Translations under genes and position numbers: made by a program | Assembly (NCBI GenBank): GCA_049999725.1 | Contig: JBNGIS010010377.1 | Coordinates: forward strand, 1 to 57,499 | DNA: 57,499 bases | Direction of reading: 5' to 3' | From: Haplomitrium mnioides | Lineage: Eukaryota > Marchantiophyta > Haplomitriopsida > Calobryales | Part shown: positions 1 through 11,039 of the stretch, piece by piece | How positions within the stretch are numbered: the first letter of the stretch is position 1 | How the letters are laid out: every line of letters begins with the position of its first letter | The notes under the pieces: model-generated | Told to the model about the DNA's origin: nothing | What the model saw: the letters and a program-made list of their open reading frames with translations, nothing else | Databases searched by the model: none

Positions 1-627
1 AAGGGCTATAGTTTTACATCAAATTTTGATTCATTTGGAGCTGCAGTCGATCTGTGAGAGCTGATTGAAGTTGAAGACACATTCTTGAGGTTCTTCAAAA
101 TTACTTTCTTTTCGACATTTGATTGATAACTTGTTTCTATATACCAAGAGCAGTATAGAAGCTGAAACTTTGTGGAAGGTTAGAGTGGAGTGTGAAGAAG
201 TTCCGTATGAAATTTCATGTCAAGATCATCTGAATCAACAGAGTTATTACTCGGGAAAGTTTATGAGTGTCGGATTTTCGGTCTTTTAACCAGCAATTGA
301 GTTTCGACTATGGAGAGCACTTTGCTGTGAATTTCGAACTGAAAATTTGCACACAGCTATCTTAGGCAACCTGAATTCCAGAATGAGAGTTACAAATCGA
401 ACAACTCAGTAGAATTGACATTATCCTTGACCGAAATTTGAGTACAAAAGGGAGTACAAATTGCTTCCCTTTGCTTTGTGTAAGGGAAATTGAAGCCACA
501 AAGGCAAGAAGCACTCAATCTTTGCCAAATCTGTTTCATTCCAGCACTCTTATCATCAAAGCTTCTACCTTTCACACAACCTTCTCCACATCCATATACC
601 CCGTGTATTCCCAGACCTAAATTACTG
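1..627 (+). repeat. 5' LTR of Retro1, 3' part only
   Basis: This stretch is aligned base for base with 7607-8233. The substitutions cluster in the segment around 366-413. The shared sequence stops after ATTACTG at 627; beyond it the two copies differ (CCACGCG here, TACAACG downstream). No terminal CA is visible at that point. The upstream ~1.1 kb of the LTR lies outside the window. Confidence 0.93.
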
Positions 628-705
628 CCACGCGACAGTTGGTGAACTTGACGTGAACCTCTGGGGTGGAGAGAGTGTGAAACTTTAGAGGCTTTAGAAA
701 TTAGT
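628..705 (+). other. Retro1 leader with possible primer-binding site
   Basis: This untranslated leader sits between the LTR end and the gag start. A TGG-starting stretch at 640-656 (TGGTGAACTTGACGTGA) could be a primer-binding site, but it lies 12 bases from the inferred LTR end and does not match the usual initiator-methionine sequence. The tRNA cannot be named by eye. Confidence 0.35.
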
Positions 706-2292
706 ATGGGTTCTTCTGGTCAATGGACTCCTATGCTACAATTGGACCCTGCGACTGCGCAAATGTTCCAAGCATTTGCCCTGTTTATGCAGCAATAGCA
801 AGCCTCTAACCGAAAAGAAGCCATGGTGACCAGAGCTTTGCAATCTGTTGTTGGATTGCTGGACCAATTTGATGGGAGAAATATCTCCAAGTATTTGAAA
901 TACTATTCCAGAGAGATGGAACTCAACAAAGTTCCAGAGAGAGAGATGATTCAAACCTTTGAGTTGGCCGTATTGTCAGAATTGAGAGGCCGGGTGAGAG
1001 AGCTTATCCGAGTATATGGGGGTGACTGGGAGAGCTTTTCTCTCCAACTAAAGGAAGAATATTCACTGGAGGATGCTGATAGAGTGACTAAAAAGTCATT
1101 CATCGAATGGGTTAATCAAACAAACAAAGGTTTGGTTGCTACAGAGCTTTTTCGAGAGTTTGAGAGACAATTTTCCCAATTGTCTCATATGGAAAAATTG
1201 ACTCTAGAGAAGGATAAGGTGGAGCTGTTCCTACAGTCAACAAATGATGATCTGCAGAGAGAATTGGAGTTGCTTCTAGAGGATAAAACCAAAGATAATG
1301 GTTTGACTTCTGACTGGAAGGGAGTTTCAGAGGCAGTAAGTGTATTAACTAAGAGGGAGTCCAGAAGAGGCAAGGTGGTGGTAAGGCATGATGTGAGACC
1401 ACCACCCATTATAGTACCTCGTAAACATCCAATAGCTCCCACTATTCCTGCTAGTTCTATGCTTCCTGCTCATCTTCCTACTATTGCTCCACAAAGAGAT
1501 GCAGTGGAGGAACTAGTCAAGGGCATGAAGGATCTGCAAATTAAATTTGCAAAGTTAGAAGGGAAAAAAGAGGCAAGCAACAATCAGCCTGCCCAAAAAC
1601 CAGGGTATGTTCAACGGTGTATATGGTGTGACAGCACCGAACACTCAAGAAAAGAGTGTGGAGACTTTACTCATTCTATTCACTCTGGAGTTATCTATTG
1701 GAAGGAGAGCAAGATTGCTCTCAAAGAAACAGGTGAGATCCTCAAAACCAATTTTGGACAAGGAGGAATGAAGGGTGTTGTTGAGGAGTACATGCAAAAA
1801 CTTGCTAGTACGCAAGTAGAGGCTACCACCTATGGAATTAAGGTGGAACGTGACTTTACCCAACACGTGAAAACCAGTGGGTTGTGGTCTTGTGCGCTGT
1901 CTGCAATGGAAGGAGGAAACACAAAAAAGGAGGACTTGTTGAAGGTTGCCACGTCTATCAGAACTGCTATTGGATGGGATGATCCAGTTGACACTCTTTC
2001 AGTACATGCCTACATTGCAAAAAATCAGCATGAGGCACTTGTAGAAGAGAAAAGAAGGAGAGAGGAAGCAAGTACCAGTGAAGAGAGGCCAGCTTCAAAG
2101 AGGCCTCAAAGAGGAGAAAAGACACAATCTTCAAGGGAGGAAAATATGGAAGATGTTTTACCTTCAACTTTCGAGAAAGGAAAAACCAAAGAGAAGGAAA
2201 AGACCCCAGCATACAAGCTGCAATCTGATATTGAGGCAGCTACAGACCTAAGAGGAGTATTGGAAGAGAGGGTACTCAATGCAAAGATTTAG
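706..2292 (+). pseudogene. gag: Retro1 gag, with internal amber stop
   Basis: The ATG at 706 opens a frame that reads 30 residues, meets TAG at 796-798 (context CAA TAG CAA) and then continues in the same frame through the 489-residue stretch from 823. The start at 706 is preferred because it is the first ATG after the leader and its frame joins the rest. The protein is the capsid/nucleocapsid precursor. A CX2CX4HX4C zinc knuckle (C-IWC-DSTEH-SRKEC) is encoded at 1618-1659, and a block ending in FGQGGMK follows it, as in related gag proteins of fungi and moss. The C-terminal part is rich in Lys, Glu and Arg. A second TAG at 2290-2292 separates this from the protease part, which continues in the same frame. 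Both stops look like CAG-to-TAG changes. Confidence 0.88.
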
Positions 2293-3012
2293 TTTACCTT
2301 GAGAGAGATTCTTGGGATCACGAAGAAAGAATTTCATGATGTCATTATCAATACTATTAAGAGGAAAAGACAATTGATTGGCGAGACAGCCATGGCCAAT
2401 GCTCTTGAGACAAGAGTAACCAAAGAAGAGGAGCTGGAATTAGCTCGATGCTGTACCAATCATAAGGTGCAATTGGAGCAAGAGGATGAGAAATCCTCTA
2501 GTCATTATTCAAGGAGCCATTGGGCTCGAGCTACTACTGAAACAATTGTAAAGATCGGGGACTTGCCAGATCTAGTGGTTGCATTAATTGATCATGGATC
2601 AGAAATTAATCTTGTTTCCAAGGAAATCTATAAGCAAGGGAAGTGGCCAATCGATACTAATCATGGATGGGTGATTCGGGCAGCCAACAACACAAGAGGA
2701 GAACTTTTTGGGGCATGTTCAGATGTGAAGGTTAAAGTTGGTGATGTGGTTACGGAACAAAACTTCTTTGTACAGGAAGGCACTTCTTACCCAGTCATCC
2801 TTGGGCAACCTTATATCATAGCTGCAAGGATGAAAACAAAAGTCTTAGATGATGGATCTGCATATGCACGAGTGAGAAGTCAGGATGGGCGGAAGGTGGT
2901 ACAGTTTCTAACTGTCCATGCAAACCATGAGAGGAATAGAGATAGCTTGAGAAACTATTCTCCTCCTACAATCACAGAGGAGTTTCAGGATTTTTTAAGG
3001 GTGCCACAATAG
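2293..3012 (+). pseudogene. pro: Retro1 aspartic protease (gag-pro frame)
   Basis: This is in the same frame as gag after the TAG at 2290. Shortly after the stop comes FTLREILGI, a short block that I associate with the gag-protease linker of this Ty3 lineage. The retropepsin active site reads ALIDHGSEINLVS, with the catalytic Asp codon at 2590-2592 and the DxGS form of the usual DS/TGA. A second conserved patch, VILGQPYI, follows near 2803-2820. The frame ends at TAG 3010-3012, just after a -1 frameshift signal at 2991-2997. That TAG is therefore best read as the normal terminator of the unshifted product rather than as decay. The protease would release gag and pol proteins. Confidence 0.85.
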
Positions 3013-3052
3013 AGCGAGACTATGGTGGTACAACTGAAGAGGAGCTCTCGCT
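2991..3052 (+). promoter_or_regulatory. -1 ribosomal frameshift signal (slippery site plus predicted pseudoknot)
   Basis: The heptamer T TTT TTA occupies 2991-2997, correctly phased to the gag-pro codons (GAT TTT TTA AGG). A -1 slip moves reading to the frame beginning at 2997, which is the pol frame. The pol frame is open upstream only from 2946, so the 64-base overlap contains the heptamer. Downstream, GTGCCAC (3001-3007) can pair with GTGGTAC (3025-3031, one G-U). Within that loop AGCGAGA (3013-3019) can pair perfectly with TCTCGCT (3046-3052). This is the topology of an H-type pseudoknot. The 3-base spacer is shorter than usual unless the lowest pairs are open. The pairing was found by eye. 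Confidence 0.72.
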
Positions 3053-5040
3053 TAAAAATGAAAGTACCTTTTGTACAGGAGTAGTGAAGTATTCTGAGAG
3101 TGGATTTGCTGTATATACACAGCTTGTTGATTTGGTTAGATGGGAGAGAAAAGAAATTCAAAGAATTGAAAAAGACTTCAAAAAAATAGGTGTGTTGGAT
3201 AAAGAAGAAGAGATTGCCGATGTATATAGAGAACAAGGAATTGAAGATCCTATGGAGCTGCTTGCTGCTATTGGATTTGGAGGAGAGGACAAGGTGGTGT
3301 GTTTACAGTCACGGGAACTCTATTCAGTTATCAATTCATTTGCAGGAATGGAGGCTAGAGTGGACACCAGATACAAGACCGTGGAGAAAAAGGTAAAGCC
3401 TGTAGCTCAGCCTCTTCCCATTGATTCCAGTGAGCAAGTCAAGAAAGCTTCAAAAGAGGGGAGTTTGAGGGAGATCTCCCAAATTGGGCATAAGTTTACT
3501 TCAACCTCGTTGGAGGAACTAAAGGTAGGATCGGGAGAGTTTCTCTTGCCTCAAGAGGAGGATGCATTTAAAGAGATGCTCAAGAGACATGGGAAAGCAT
3601 TTTCCTTTGAGCCTCATGAAATAGGGTGTGTGGATCCAGATGTGGTTGCACCAATGATTATTTTTACAGTTCCACATGCACCTTGGGATTTGAAGCCAAT
3701 TCCAGTACCAAGAGCTCATCTACCAAAGCTCTTGAACCTCTTGAAGGAGAAAATGCAGATGAGGATTTTGGAGCCATCCTTTGGTCCATATTCCAGCCGA
3801 TGGTTTACAGTGCCTAAGAAAAGTGGGGCACTACGATTCATTCAAGATATGTAGCCAGTAAATCAAGTTACCATCCGAAATACAGGGGTGGGACCAATTG
3901 TTGGAGAGTTTGCAGAAGCATTTGCTGGAAGAGCTATCTATTCTATGGGTGATCTCTACTCTGGTTATGACCAATTCCAACTTGCTGAAGGGAGTAGAGA
4001 TATAACAACTATGGGAACACCATTGGGTTTGTTGAGAATGTGCACTTTACCTCAAGGTGCTACAAACTCTGTGGCACATATGATGAATGGGATGAACAAG
4101 GTTCTGAGAGAATTTATCCCAGAAAAGACCATGCCATTTCTTGATGACATTCCAATCAAAGGATGTATCAAAGAAGACAAGAATGAAGCTTTGGATGAGA
4201 AGGGGTGCCGAAAATTTGTTATGGATCATATTTTGGATTGTGACCAGATTTTACAAAGGCTAGAAGAGGTACATCTGACCTTATCAAGGGTAAAATCATC
4301 TTTTGGAGTTTGAGAGGTTGTGATTGTTGGGCACTTATGTGGCTGGTTTGGCCGAAAACTTGATCAAAAGAAAATTGATGCCATTCAGCGACTAAAGGAT
4401 ACATGTAGCTCAGCTACGGAGGTACGCAGATTTCTAGGGGCATGTGTCTTCTACCATGTGTGGATCCCTCATTTTGCACATGTGGCAGATCCTTTGTATA
4501 GTTTATTACGCAAAGGAAAGGAGTTTCGGTGGGAAGACATCCATACAAAAGCTGTGCAAAAGCTGAAGAAACTATTATCTTCTCAGCTTGTCCTTCGGAG
4601 AGTGAGTTATGAAAATGAAAAGCCTNNNNNNNNNNNNNNNNNNNNNNNNNNNNNNNNNNNNNNNNNNNNNNNNNNNNNNNNNNNNNNNNNNNNNNNNNNN
4701 NNNNNNNNNNNNNNNNNNNNNNNNNTATCCACAGGTGAAAAGAGAGTTATGGGGGGTGGTTGCAGCCATGAAAGCTGAAAAAGAATACCTGATTGGAGCA
4801 CCACTAATTGTGGAAACAGATTGCTTACCTTTGTTGGGGATGATTACCAACTGCAACACGCCGGACATTGCAATGTTGCGCTGGATTGCCTATATCAAGT
4901 CATTGAATCCAGAATTCAAGCACATAGCAGGGAATGATAATCCAGTGGCAGATATGCTCTCTCGAGCTCGATATGAGCAAGAAGAGGAGATGATTGAGGA
5001 TATTGATGATGTAGGAACTGAATTTTATTCACGAGCATAG
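2997..5040 (+). pseudogene. pol: Retro1 reverse transcriptase-RNase H (pol), broken
   Basis: The pol frame is entered by the -1 shift. An N-terminal spacer (to about 3600) leads into the RT: PIPVPRAHLP, then SSRWFTVPKKSGALRFIQDM, a TAG at 3852-3854, and in the same frame the fingers-palm segment with GDLYSGYDQFQL. LPQGATNS follows, then the catalytic FLDD (Asp codons at 4143-4148) within FLDDIPIKG. A TGA at 4311-4313 interrupts the thumb, after which GHLCGWFGRKLD resumes in frame. The RNase H domain is cut by the 100-N gap at 4626-4725. Its end is seen as IVETDCLPLLGM and then HIAGNDNPVADMLSR. A TAG at 5038-5040 separates it from integrase, which continues in frame. The enzyme would copy element RNA to DNA; this copy cannot make it. 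Confidence 0.87.
4626..4725. other. Assembly gap (100 N)
   Basis: One hundred N bases fall inside the RNase H region of Retro1. The length is a conventional scaffold placeholder, so the true distance and frame across it are unknown. Confidence 0.99.
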
Positions 5041-6462
5041 AAAGGAGATAATGAGCAGAAAGAGCTATTCATGGAAGAGCTATATGAAGGAGAGTGGCTA
5101 GATATTGGCCATTATTTGAGTACCTTGAAGAGGAGACCAGAATGGAGTAAAGCTCAGTTCAAGCAAGTGAGGCAAAAATCCTACAATTATCTACTAGCAA
5201 GAGGCTACTTATGGAAGAGGGCGAAAAAAGACCATGAGATACCAAGAAGAGTGGTGTGCGAAAAAGAGGTACAAACCAAATTGCTCAATGATTTTCATAA
5301 CAGTTTATGGGCTGGACATAGGGGAATATATGGGACTTACACCAAATTAAAAGAAAAATATTGGTGGAGAAACATGTACAGGGATGTGGTTGCATTTGTT
5401 GAGTCTTGTCAAACCTGCCAGATGTATTCTGAGATTCGACATAGAGATGGGTTACATCCAACCTATCCACTTGCTTTACATTATAAGTGGGTGGTGGATC
5501 TAGTTGCTATGCCTATTGGGGTGTGGCACATGAAATATTTGGTCTTAGCACGAGAAGACCTATCCAATCAAGTTGAAGGAAGAGCACTAAGAACCAAGGC
5601 AACAGAAAATGTTTGTCGGTTCTTACTAGAGGATGTGGTTTCTAGATATGGTTGTGTGGGTAAGATCACAACTGATAGGGGAGAATTAAACACTCATGAG
5701 GCTAGAGATTTCTTTCAGAGATGTGGGATTAAGCTTGCTCTCACTACAACATATAATCCTGAAGGAAATGCTAAGAGTGAGCGTGGGCATCCACCTATTG
5801 TAAAGGCCCTTGTCAAAGCATGTAGAGGGAAAGCAGGTGAATGGCCAAGGCTACTACCATTTGCACTTTGGGCTGACAGAACTACTCATAGCTCAGTAAC
5901 TGGCTATATGCCAGCTGAATTGATGCAGGGGCAAAAACCAATCATGCCTATAGAGGAGAGTATATTGAGTTGGAGCGTCTTACCTTGGCAAGATCAGATC
6001 TCGAGAGAGGAGCTTCTTACACTACGGATTCAACAATTAGAGAGGAGGCCTGAAGATATCCAGCTAGCAGTGGAAAGACTGAAGAGGGCAAGGCTGAAAA
6101 ACAAAGAAAGATTTGATCAGCAATATAGATTGAGGCCACAAGAGCTACAAGAGGGAGATTGGGTATTGGTTTATGACAACAACTTGGATAATCAGCACAG
6201 TACTATTCGGAAGTTCTCTAAACGCTGGTTTGGACCATATGTAGTGGTGATTGTGCATGACAATGCCACATATTCATTGAGAGAGTTGGATGGAACTTTA
6301 CTCAGAGTTCCAATTGCAGGAAAGAGGGTGAAAGCATTCAAGAAACGAGACCAAGAAAATGCTTTGGAGGAGATTGGAGCTTATGTGCCAATGTCTGAAG
6401 GGGAAGATAATTCAGAAGAGCAAGAGGAAGAGAACACTCAAGAAGAAGAGGAAACTCTCTGA
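5041..6462 (+). pseudogene. int: Retro1 integrase (3' part of pol)
   Basis: This is the longest intact stretch of the element, 463 residues from the ATG at 5071, but it is normally made as part of the Pol polyprotein, and upstream stops cut it off. Numbered from that ATG, the HHCC zinc domain has H76, H83, C113 and C116. The DDE core has D143, D202 (TDRGEL) and E237 (AKSERGH). The GPY/F module reads RWFGPYVV near residues 386-393. After it there is only an acidic tail rich in Glu, with no chromodomain, which separates this element from Retro2 and Retro3 in the same window. Integrase would join the DNA copy to the chromosome. The tail ends 64 bases before the inferred 3' LTR. Confidence 0.9.
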
Positions 6463-6513
6463 CGCCGACCACAACGTCTTCTTTCTTGGTGCCTACCAGA
6501 GGATGCACAGGTT

Positions 6514-6526
6514 CAGAGGGGGTGGA
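6514..6526 (+). other. Polypurine tract of Retro1
   Basis: The purine-rich CAGAGGGGGTGGA directly precedes TGTCGTG, where the 3' LTR is taken to begin. It lies just after the integrase frame, the expected place for plus-strand priming. Confidence 0.6.
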
Positions 6527-8233
6527 TGTCGTGTTGTGGTTCGGCTAATGCGTGAAAAGGTAATAAAAGGATGGAGAAAAGTCATCTTCTTACTAGAGTT
6601 AAAATCAGAGAAAAGTCAAGAAGAAGCGGCAAGGCATCTATCGAGAAGCTTCTAGAAACGCAAAAGTAGAGGGTTTTTGAGATCCTATAGGTAAGGACAA
6701 GACCATCTGATTGGTTGTTCATGGATTCTTTTGGATTATGCGCTCAGATATTTTGAAGATATAGAGAAAGCAACGGGGAAGAAGGGGGGATCATAAAAGG
6801 AACAACCAGTGAGAGACAACTATTACAGAAGGGAGTGGCGTTCAAGGCACGGGAGTTTTACGGTAGAATTGAAGGAGCTTATGGGTGGAAATCTGGGAAA
6901 TGGACAAAGGATTGTTTGTTGCTCCTAATTTTCCTCTTCCAAATCCTTTCTTTGTTGGTTTGCGCATTATTCCTCGAGATCATTTTCGGTAGTGGATTGT
7001 CTATCACTTCGGTGATAATTTCTTGAATTCGGTTATGAACTCATCTATTCCAGTAATGTTGCCCATTATCACCTATGGGGAGCGATGGGATGTGACAATT
7101 TACATTCTGACCTGATTCGAAGTGGAGTTTTCTTGGGTCTTCTGCAAGGGATACATTGGGTAAATGGTGAATAGTCGACAACGAATGTTCGAGTGACTTC
7201 ATCAACTTATCAAATGATCAAGGGAGAAAATTTTCTTTGCTGTTTCTACCTTATTTGTGCTCTGTTCTACAAAGGAACTTACTTAGAGTTGTTCTTATAA
7301 CAAGAAAAAAGGGAGTTAACTTTCTTTTAGTAAAAACCCTAAAAGGAAGAAAGAAAAGGGGTCAATTCTCAAGGAGGTTCGAGGGGTTTCCAGGGGAGAA
7401 GAAGTTCGAGCAGGGTAGCGATCGAAAGCTCACAAAGAGTAGCATCCCTCTGCATGAAATTTCGAGTCATTTGGAGTTCTACACTCATACTTATGAGCGA
7501 TTGAAGACAAAGGGGTTGAATTGAAGATAAGTGGACATTTTGGGTAATTGCGAAGTTGTTACAACGATTCTGGGAGCAAACAGAGTACCATTGGAAAGCT
7601 GACAACAAGGGCTATAGTTTTACATCAAATTTTGATTCATTTGGAGCTGCAGTCGATCTGTGAGAGCTGATTGAAGTTGAAGACACATTCTTGAGGTTCT
7701 TCAAAATTACTTTCTTTTCGACATTTGATTGATAACTTGTTTCTATATACCAAGAGCAGTATAGAAGCTGAAACTTTGTGGAAGGTTAGAGTGGAGTGTG
7801 AAGAAGTTCTGTATGAAATTTCATTGCAAGATCATATGAATCAACAGAGTTATTACTCGGGAAAGTTTATGAGTGTCGGATTTTTGGTCTTTTAACCAGC
7901 AATTGAGTTTCGACTATGGAGAGCACTTTGCTGTGAATTTCGAACTGAAAATTTGCACACAGCTATCTTAGGCAACCTGAATTCCAGACTGAGAGTTGCA
8001 GATCAAAAAACTCAGTGGAATTAACATTATTCTTGACCGAAATTTGAGTACAAAAGGGAGTACAAATTGCGTCCCTTTGCTTTGTGTAAGGGAAATTGAA
8101 GCCACCAAGGCAAGAAGCACTCAATCTTTGCCAAATCTGTTTCATTCCAGCACTCTTATCATCAAAGCTTCTACCTTTCACATAACCTTCTCCACAGCCA
8201 TATACCCCGTGTATTCCCAGACCTAAATTACTG
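6527..8233 (+). repeat. 3' LTR of Retro1
   Basis: The right edge is set by comparison with the 5' LTR (shared sequence ends at 8233). The left edge is inferred from the polypurine tract, because the matching part of the 5' LTR lies outside the window. The length would be about 1.7 kb. It starts with TG but ends ...TTACTG instead of CA. Short open stretches inside it (for example 7237-7524) show no recognisable protein and are taken as chance. Confidence 0.75.
6791..6800 (+). promoter_or_regulatory. Possible TATA box in the Retro1 LTR
   Basis: CATAAAAGG lies about 265 bases into the 3' LTR, after a purine run. It could direct element transcription (U3/R boundary). Only the motif supports this. 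Confidence 0.35.
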
Positions 8234-8715
8234 TACAACGCATGCACTCAATCTCTCATAACATACACAAATCTATTCCAAAAATAAAAGTCAAAGAAGT
8301 GACTCGTGTGACAAATGATTTCATAATTCACAATTTTAATATATATTCTTTGATCATCAACACAAAGCCAAAATAATCTTACGTGTTGAGACTCCATGTC
8401 TCAAAACTTAAATCATTTGAACATGAATTTCCATGCTAGCATAGACTTCAAAGCAAATATCTTATACATCATCAATTGTTTTATCAAAAACTCATTCATT
8501 CAAACTCAAAAGTCCATGCCAACATGGACTTTCTTCCCTACATCTTTCATATTGTATTGTTTTATCTAAAATTCATTCATTGATGCAAGATAGCCCATTT
8601 ACCCTAAACTTAATAACATACACATTAAATTTTTTTATTATTTAATGATAATTTATTTGAACACATGCACCTAAACAACAATGGACTTAAACTTTTATTG
8701 TAATCAAACACTTTA
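8234..8715. repeat. Remnant resembling the 3' flank of the copy A methyltransferase gene
   Basis: There is no gene here. About 8240-8690 is a degenerate direct repeat of about 9200-9550, which lies inside copy A between the end of its methyltransferase gene and its left terminus. Both contain ACTCAATCTCT, then ACACAAAT.TATTC, and later a run ending CATGCA. The simplest reading is a fragment of an older copy of the same family in the same orientation, into which both Retro1 and copy A were inserted. Confidence 0.55.
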
Positions 8716-8735
8716 AACAACTGTTGCTTTGAGCC
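8716..8735 (+). repeat. Terminal inverted repeat of copy A (methyltransferase side)
   Basis: The 20 bases AACAACTGTTGCTTTGAGCC differ from the copy B terminus at four positions, all transitions. They are followed by CACTATTGAGTTTCTATTT, which parallels GCTACTGAGTTCCTATTT in copy B. Confidence 0.75.
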
Positions 8736-11039
8736 AATAACCACTATTGAGTTTCTATTTGGTTTCACATTCAAGAAAAATAATTTTCAAATTTGTACTT
8801 CAAAAATTACTTTTTTTTTTACAATTGTGAATTTTTTTATCAAAAAAAGTTCTTTAGACTGAAATTTTCTTTATTCATATACTGATAAGCAACCTAAATA
8901 AAATGTTAGAAGCATATTAAACTTAAATCGCCATATTTTAATGTTTTTTTGCAATATTCAAAAGACCTTTAACTTACAAAAACCTAAAATATTTGCTACA
9001 AATAAGTTCAAAGAAAAGACGATATTGAGACAAACACTGACATCTTCATCCACAATTCATTAAGATATGGTTTCAACTTCTAACTACATACAGAAAGACG
9101 AAAAAAAAAAAAGAATAGATATGCTTGCATAGACTTTTGTACATATATATTTGAAACATGATCCTTTTCATTTAAAATCAATCCCACATTGCTGTGCACA
9201 CATACATTCAATCTCTAGTAACTCACACAAATATATTCTAGAAATAAAATCATTGAAGTGGCTTAGGTTAAGGATGATTTCTTAATTCAAGATTGTAGTA
9301 CATATTACAGGAAGATAACCAAAAATAAAGTTACATTAGAAGATTACTTGTCCCCAAATGTAAATCATTCAAACACAAACATCTATATGACCATAGACTT
9401 CCTTGCTTACTTCCTATATAAGATATAGTGTTTTATTCAAAAATCATTTATTCCTACAAAGTAGTTTGTCCAGCATGAATTTAATAGCATATGCATTAAA
9501 CATTTTCTAAATGAATGATCATTTATTAAAATACATGCATTCAAGAAATCTTAGATTTGATCTTTATTTGAAATGAAATACTTTATTGTACAAAAAATAC
9601 ATCATTCTATTGCTTTTTCTTTAATCTTGTCCTCATTAAGACAAATAATATCATCTACATCAACTAATTGAGAAGCTTGAGCATCTACAACCGCAAGAGA
9701 ATCTTATTAGAACTTTTCAATCCCCAAAATAGCTACAAAATCACAAGAATCACCAGTAATACCAAGAAGAATATGCTTCTTGTAGTAAACGTAGGCTATT
9801 TGAGACTCTATCATATCCGATGGCAAAGATGCCATCGTCAAAACTCTCTATAGAATATAGATAGACTGTTGTCTATCATATTCTATGGCAACACAATTGC
9901 GCATTAATTTAAGTGCACAAACAAGGCTTGTGCTAGACCAAGAGCAAAGATCTAAGATCCAATCTTGCTCAAAAGATAAGTGATCAATGAAAAAATTGTA
10001 AAGTGCATGCTACTTATGATAAACATTCATAGAAGCATCATTTCTAAGATGTTTTAGTTTTGCTGAAACTATAAGACAGCCAAACACACTATGTATTATT
10101 TGGTAGGGATGCTCTTACATCTTTAGACTACAGATTAAATAATTTTATATTGCGCTTCTACTTCTTCATCCAATAGCCCACCGTCCAATATTCATGAGCA
10201 TGTGCAATTTTGAGACCACCAAAGCAATGAATATTGGTTTTTATTCCTATGGTAATCAAATAGAATTAATAAGAAAGAGCAAGAAAGTAAATCATGTGGC
10301 AAGAAAATATACTAACAAAGAAAAAAACCTTTAAGATGACTTGCTAGATATTGTGGTCTATGGCACAACAGACTTCCAAAAAGGCATTCTTGACAATGCC
10401 AAATTTCTATAAGGAATGGATAATCGCAAACAACCAAAACTTTGAACTAGTAATGACCACAAAATATGACATCATATCAAAAATATCGGCTTTGGAGAAG
10501 GGCTCTGAATCAAATTGCTTGCATTTCTTAAGGTTATAACCGTAAGGAATGTTAGAATTTGCAAAAGTGAAACTCTTGGTTTCATTAGGCTATTTAGTTG
10601 CGAGGCATTGGACTCCTTGTAGATTTGATTAAATGCCATGTTGAGTCTACCAAGATAGGATTGCAAATTTTTGTCCTCTTAATTAACACCTCCTTCAAAG
10701 ACAGGGACGAAAACTTCATTCTACTGCCTAGATTTCCACTCTCTAGCTTTTTGACAATGAAGCAAAAATGCAAGAGGATATGAGACCAAGGTTGGGGCTT
10801 GGTCTTGGTCTTCGGTGGCTTCTTCAGCCCCAGTTTTCTTTTTGCCCTTAGCAACTACCATTAACTTTTTTGCAAGTTGTCATTTGGAAGTTTTCTCACC
10901 ATGGAAAAGAAAACAAGTAATAAATCAATAAAATAAAGCTTTGAAATGAAAATACCTCTATTACAAAACATCAATATGCAAGGACTTTGCTCAGCCCAAG
11001 CCTATTAGGATAGCAAAGAGTCCATGCATACACAAACTA

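Larger units (their letters stand above)
1..8233 (+). mobile_element. Ty3-type LTR retrotransposon (Retro1), 5' end cut by window
   Basis: The last 627 bases of the downstream LTR (7607-8233) match window bases 1-627 without gaps and with about 17 substitutions (about 2.7%), so both LTRs belong to one element. Between them lie, in order, gag with a zinc knuckle, protease, reverse transcriptase, RNase H and integrase, which is the Ty3/gypsy order. There is no chromodomain after the integrase. The gag knuckle followed by a conserved downstream block, and the FLDDIPIKG catalytic block of the RT, recall a Ty3 lineage that I know mostly from basidiomycete fungi and from moss (from memory). The coding frame carries four TAG and one TGA stop plus one 100-N gap, so this copy is dead, yet the low LTR divergence implies a fairly recent insertion. 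Confidence 0.93.

Noticed and set aside
796-798. Programmed readthrough of CAA TAG CAA in Retro1 gag
   Set aside because: The context is suggestive, but three other in-frame TAGs occur in the same element in unrelated contexts, so random CAG-to-TAG decay is simpler.
7237-7524. A 95-residue frame in the Retro1 LTR as a gene
   Set aside because: It lies inside the LTR, has no motif, and is Lys/Arg-rich in a way typical of chance frames.
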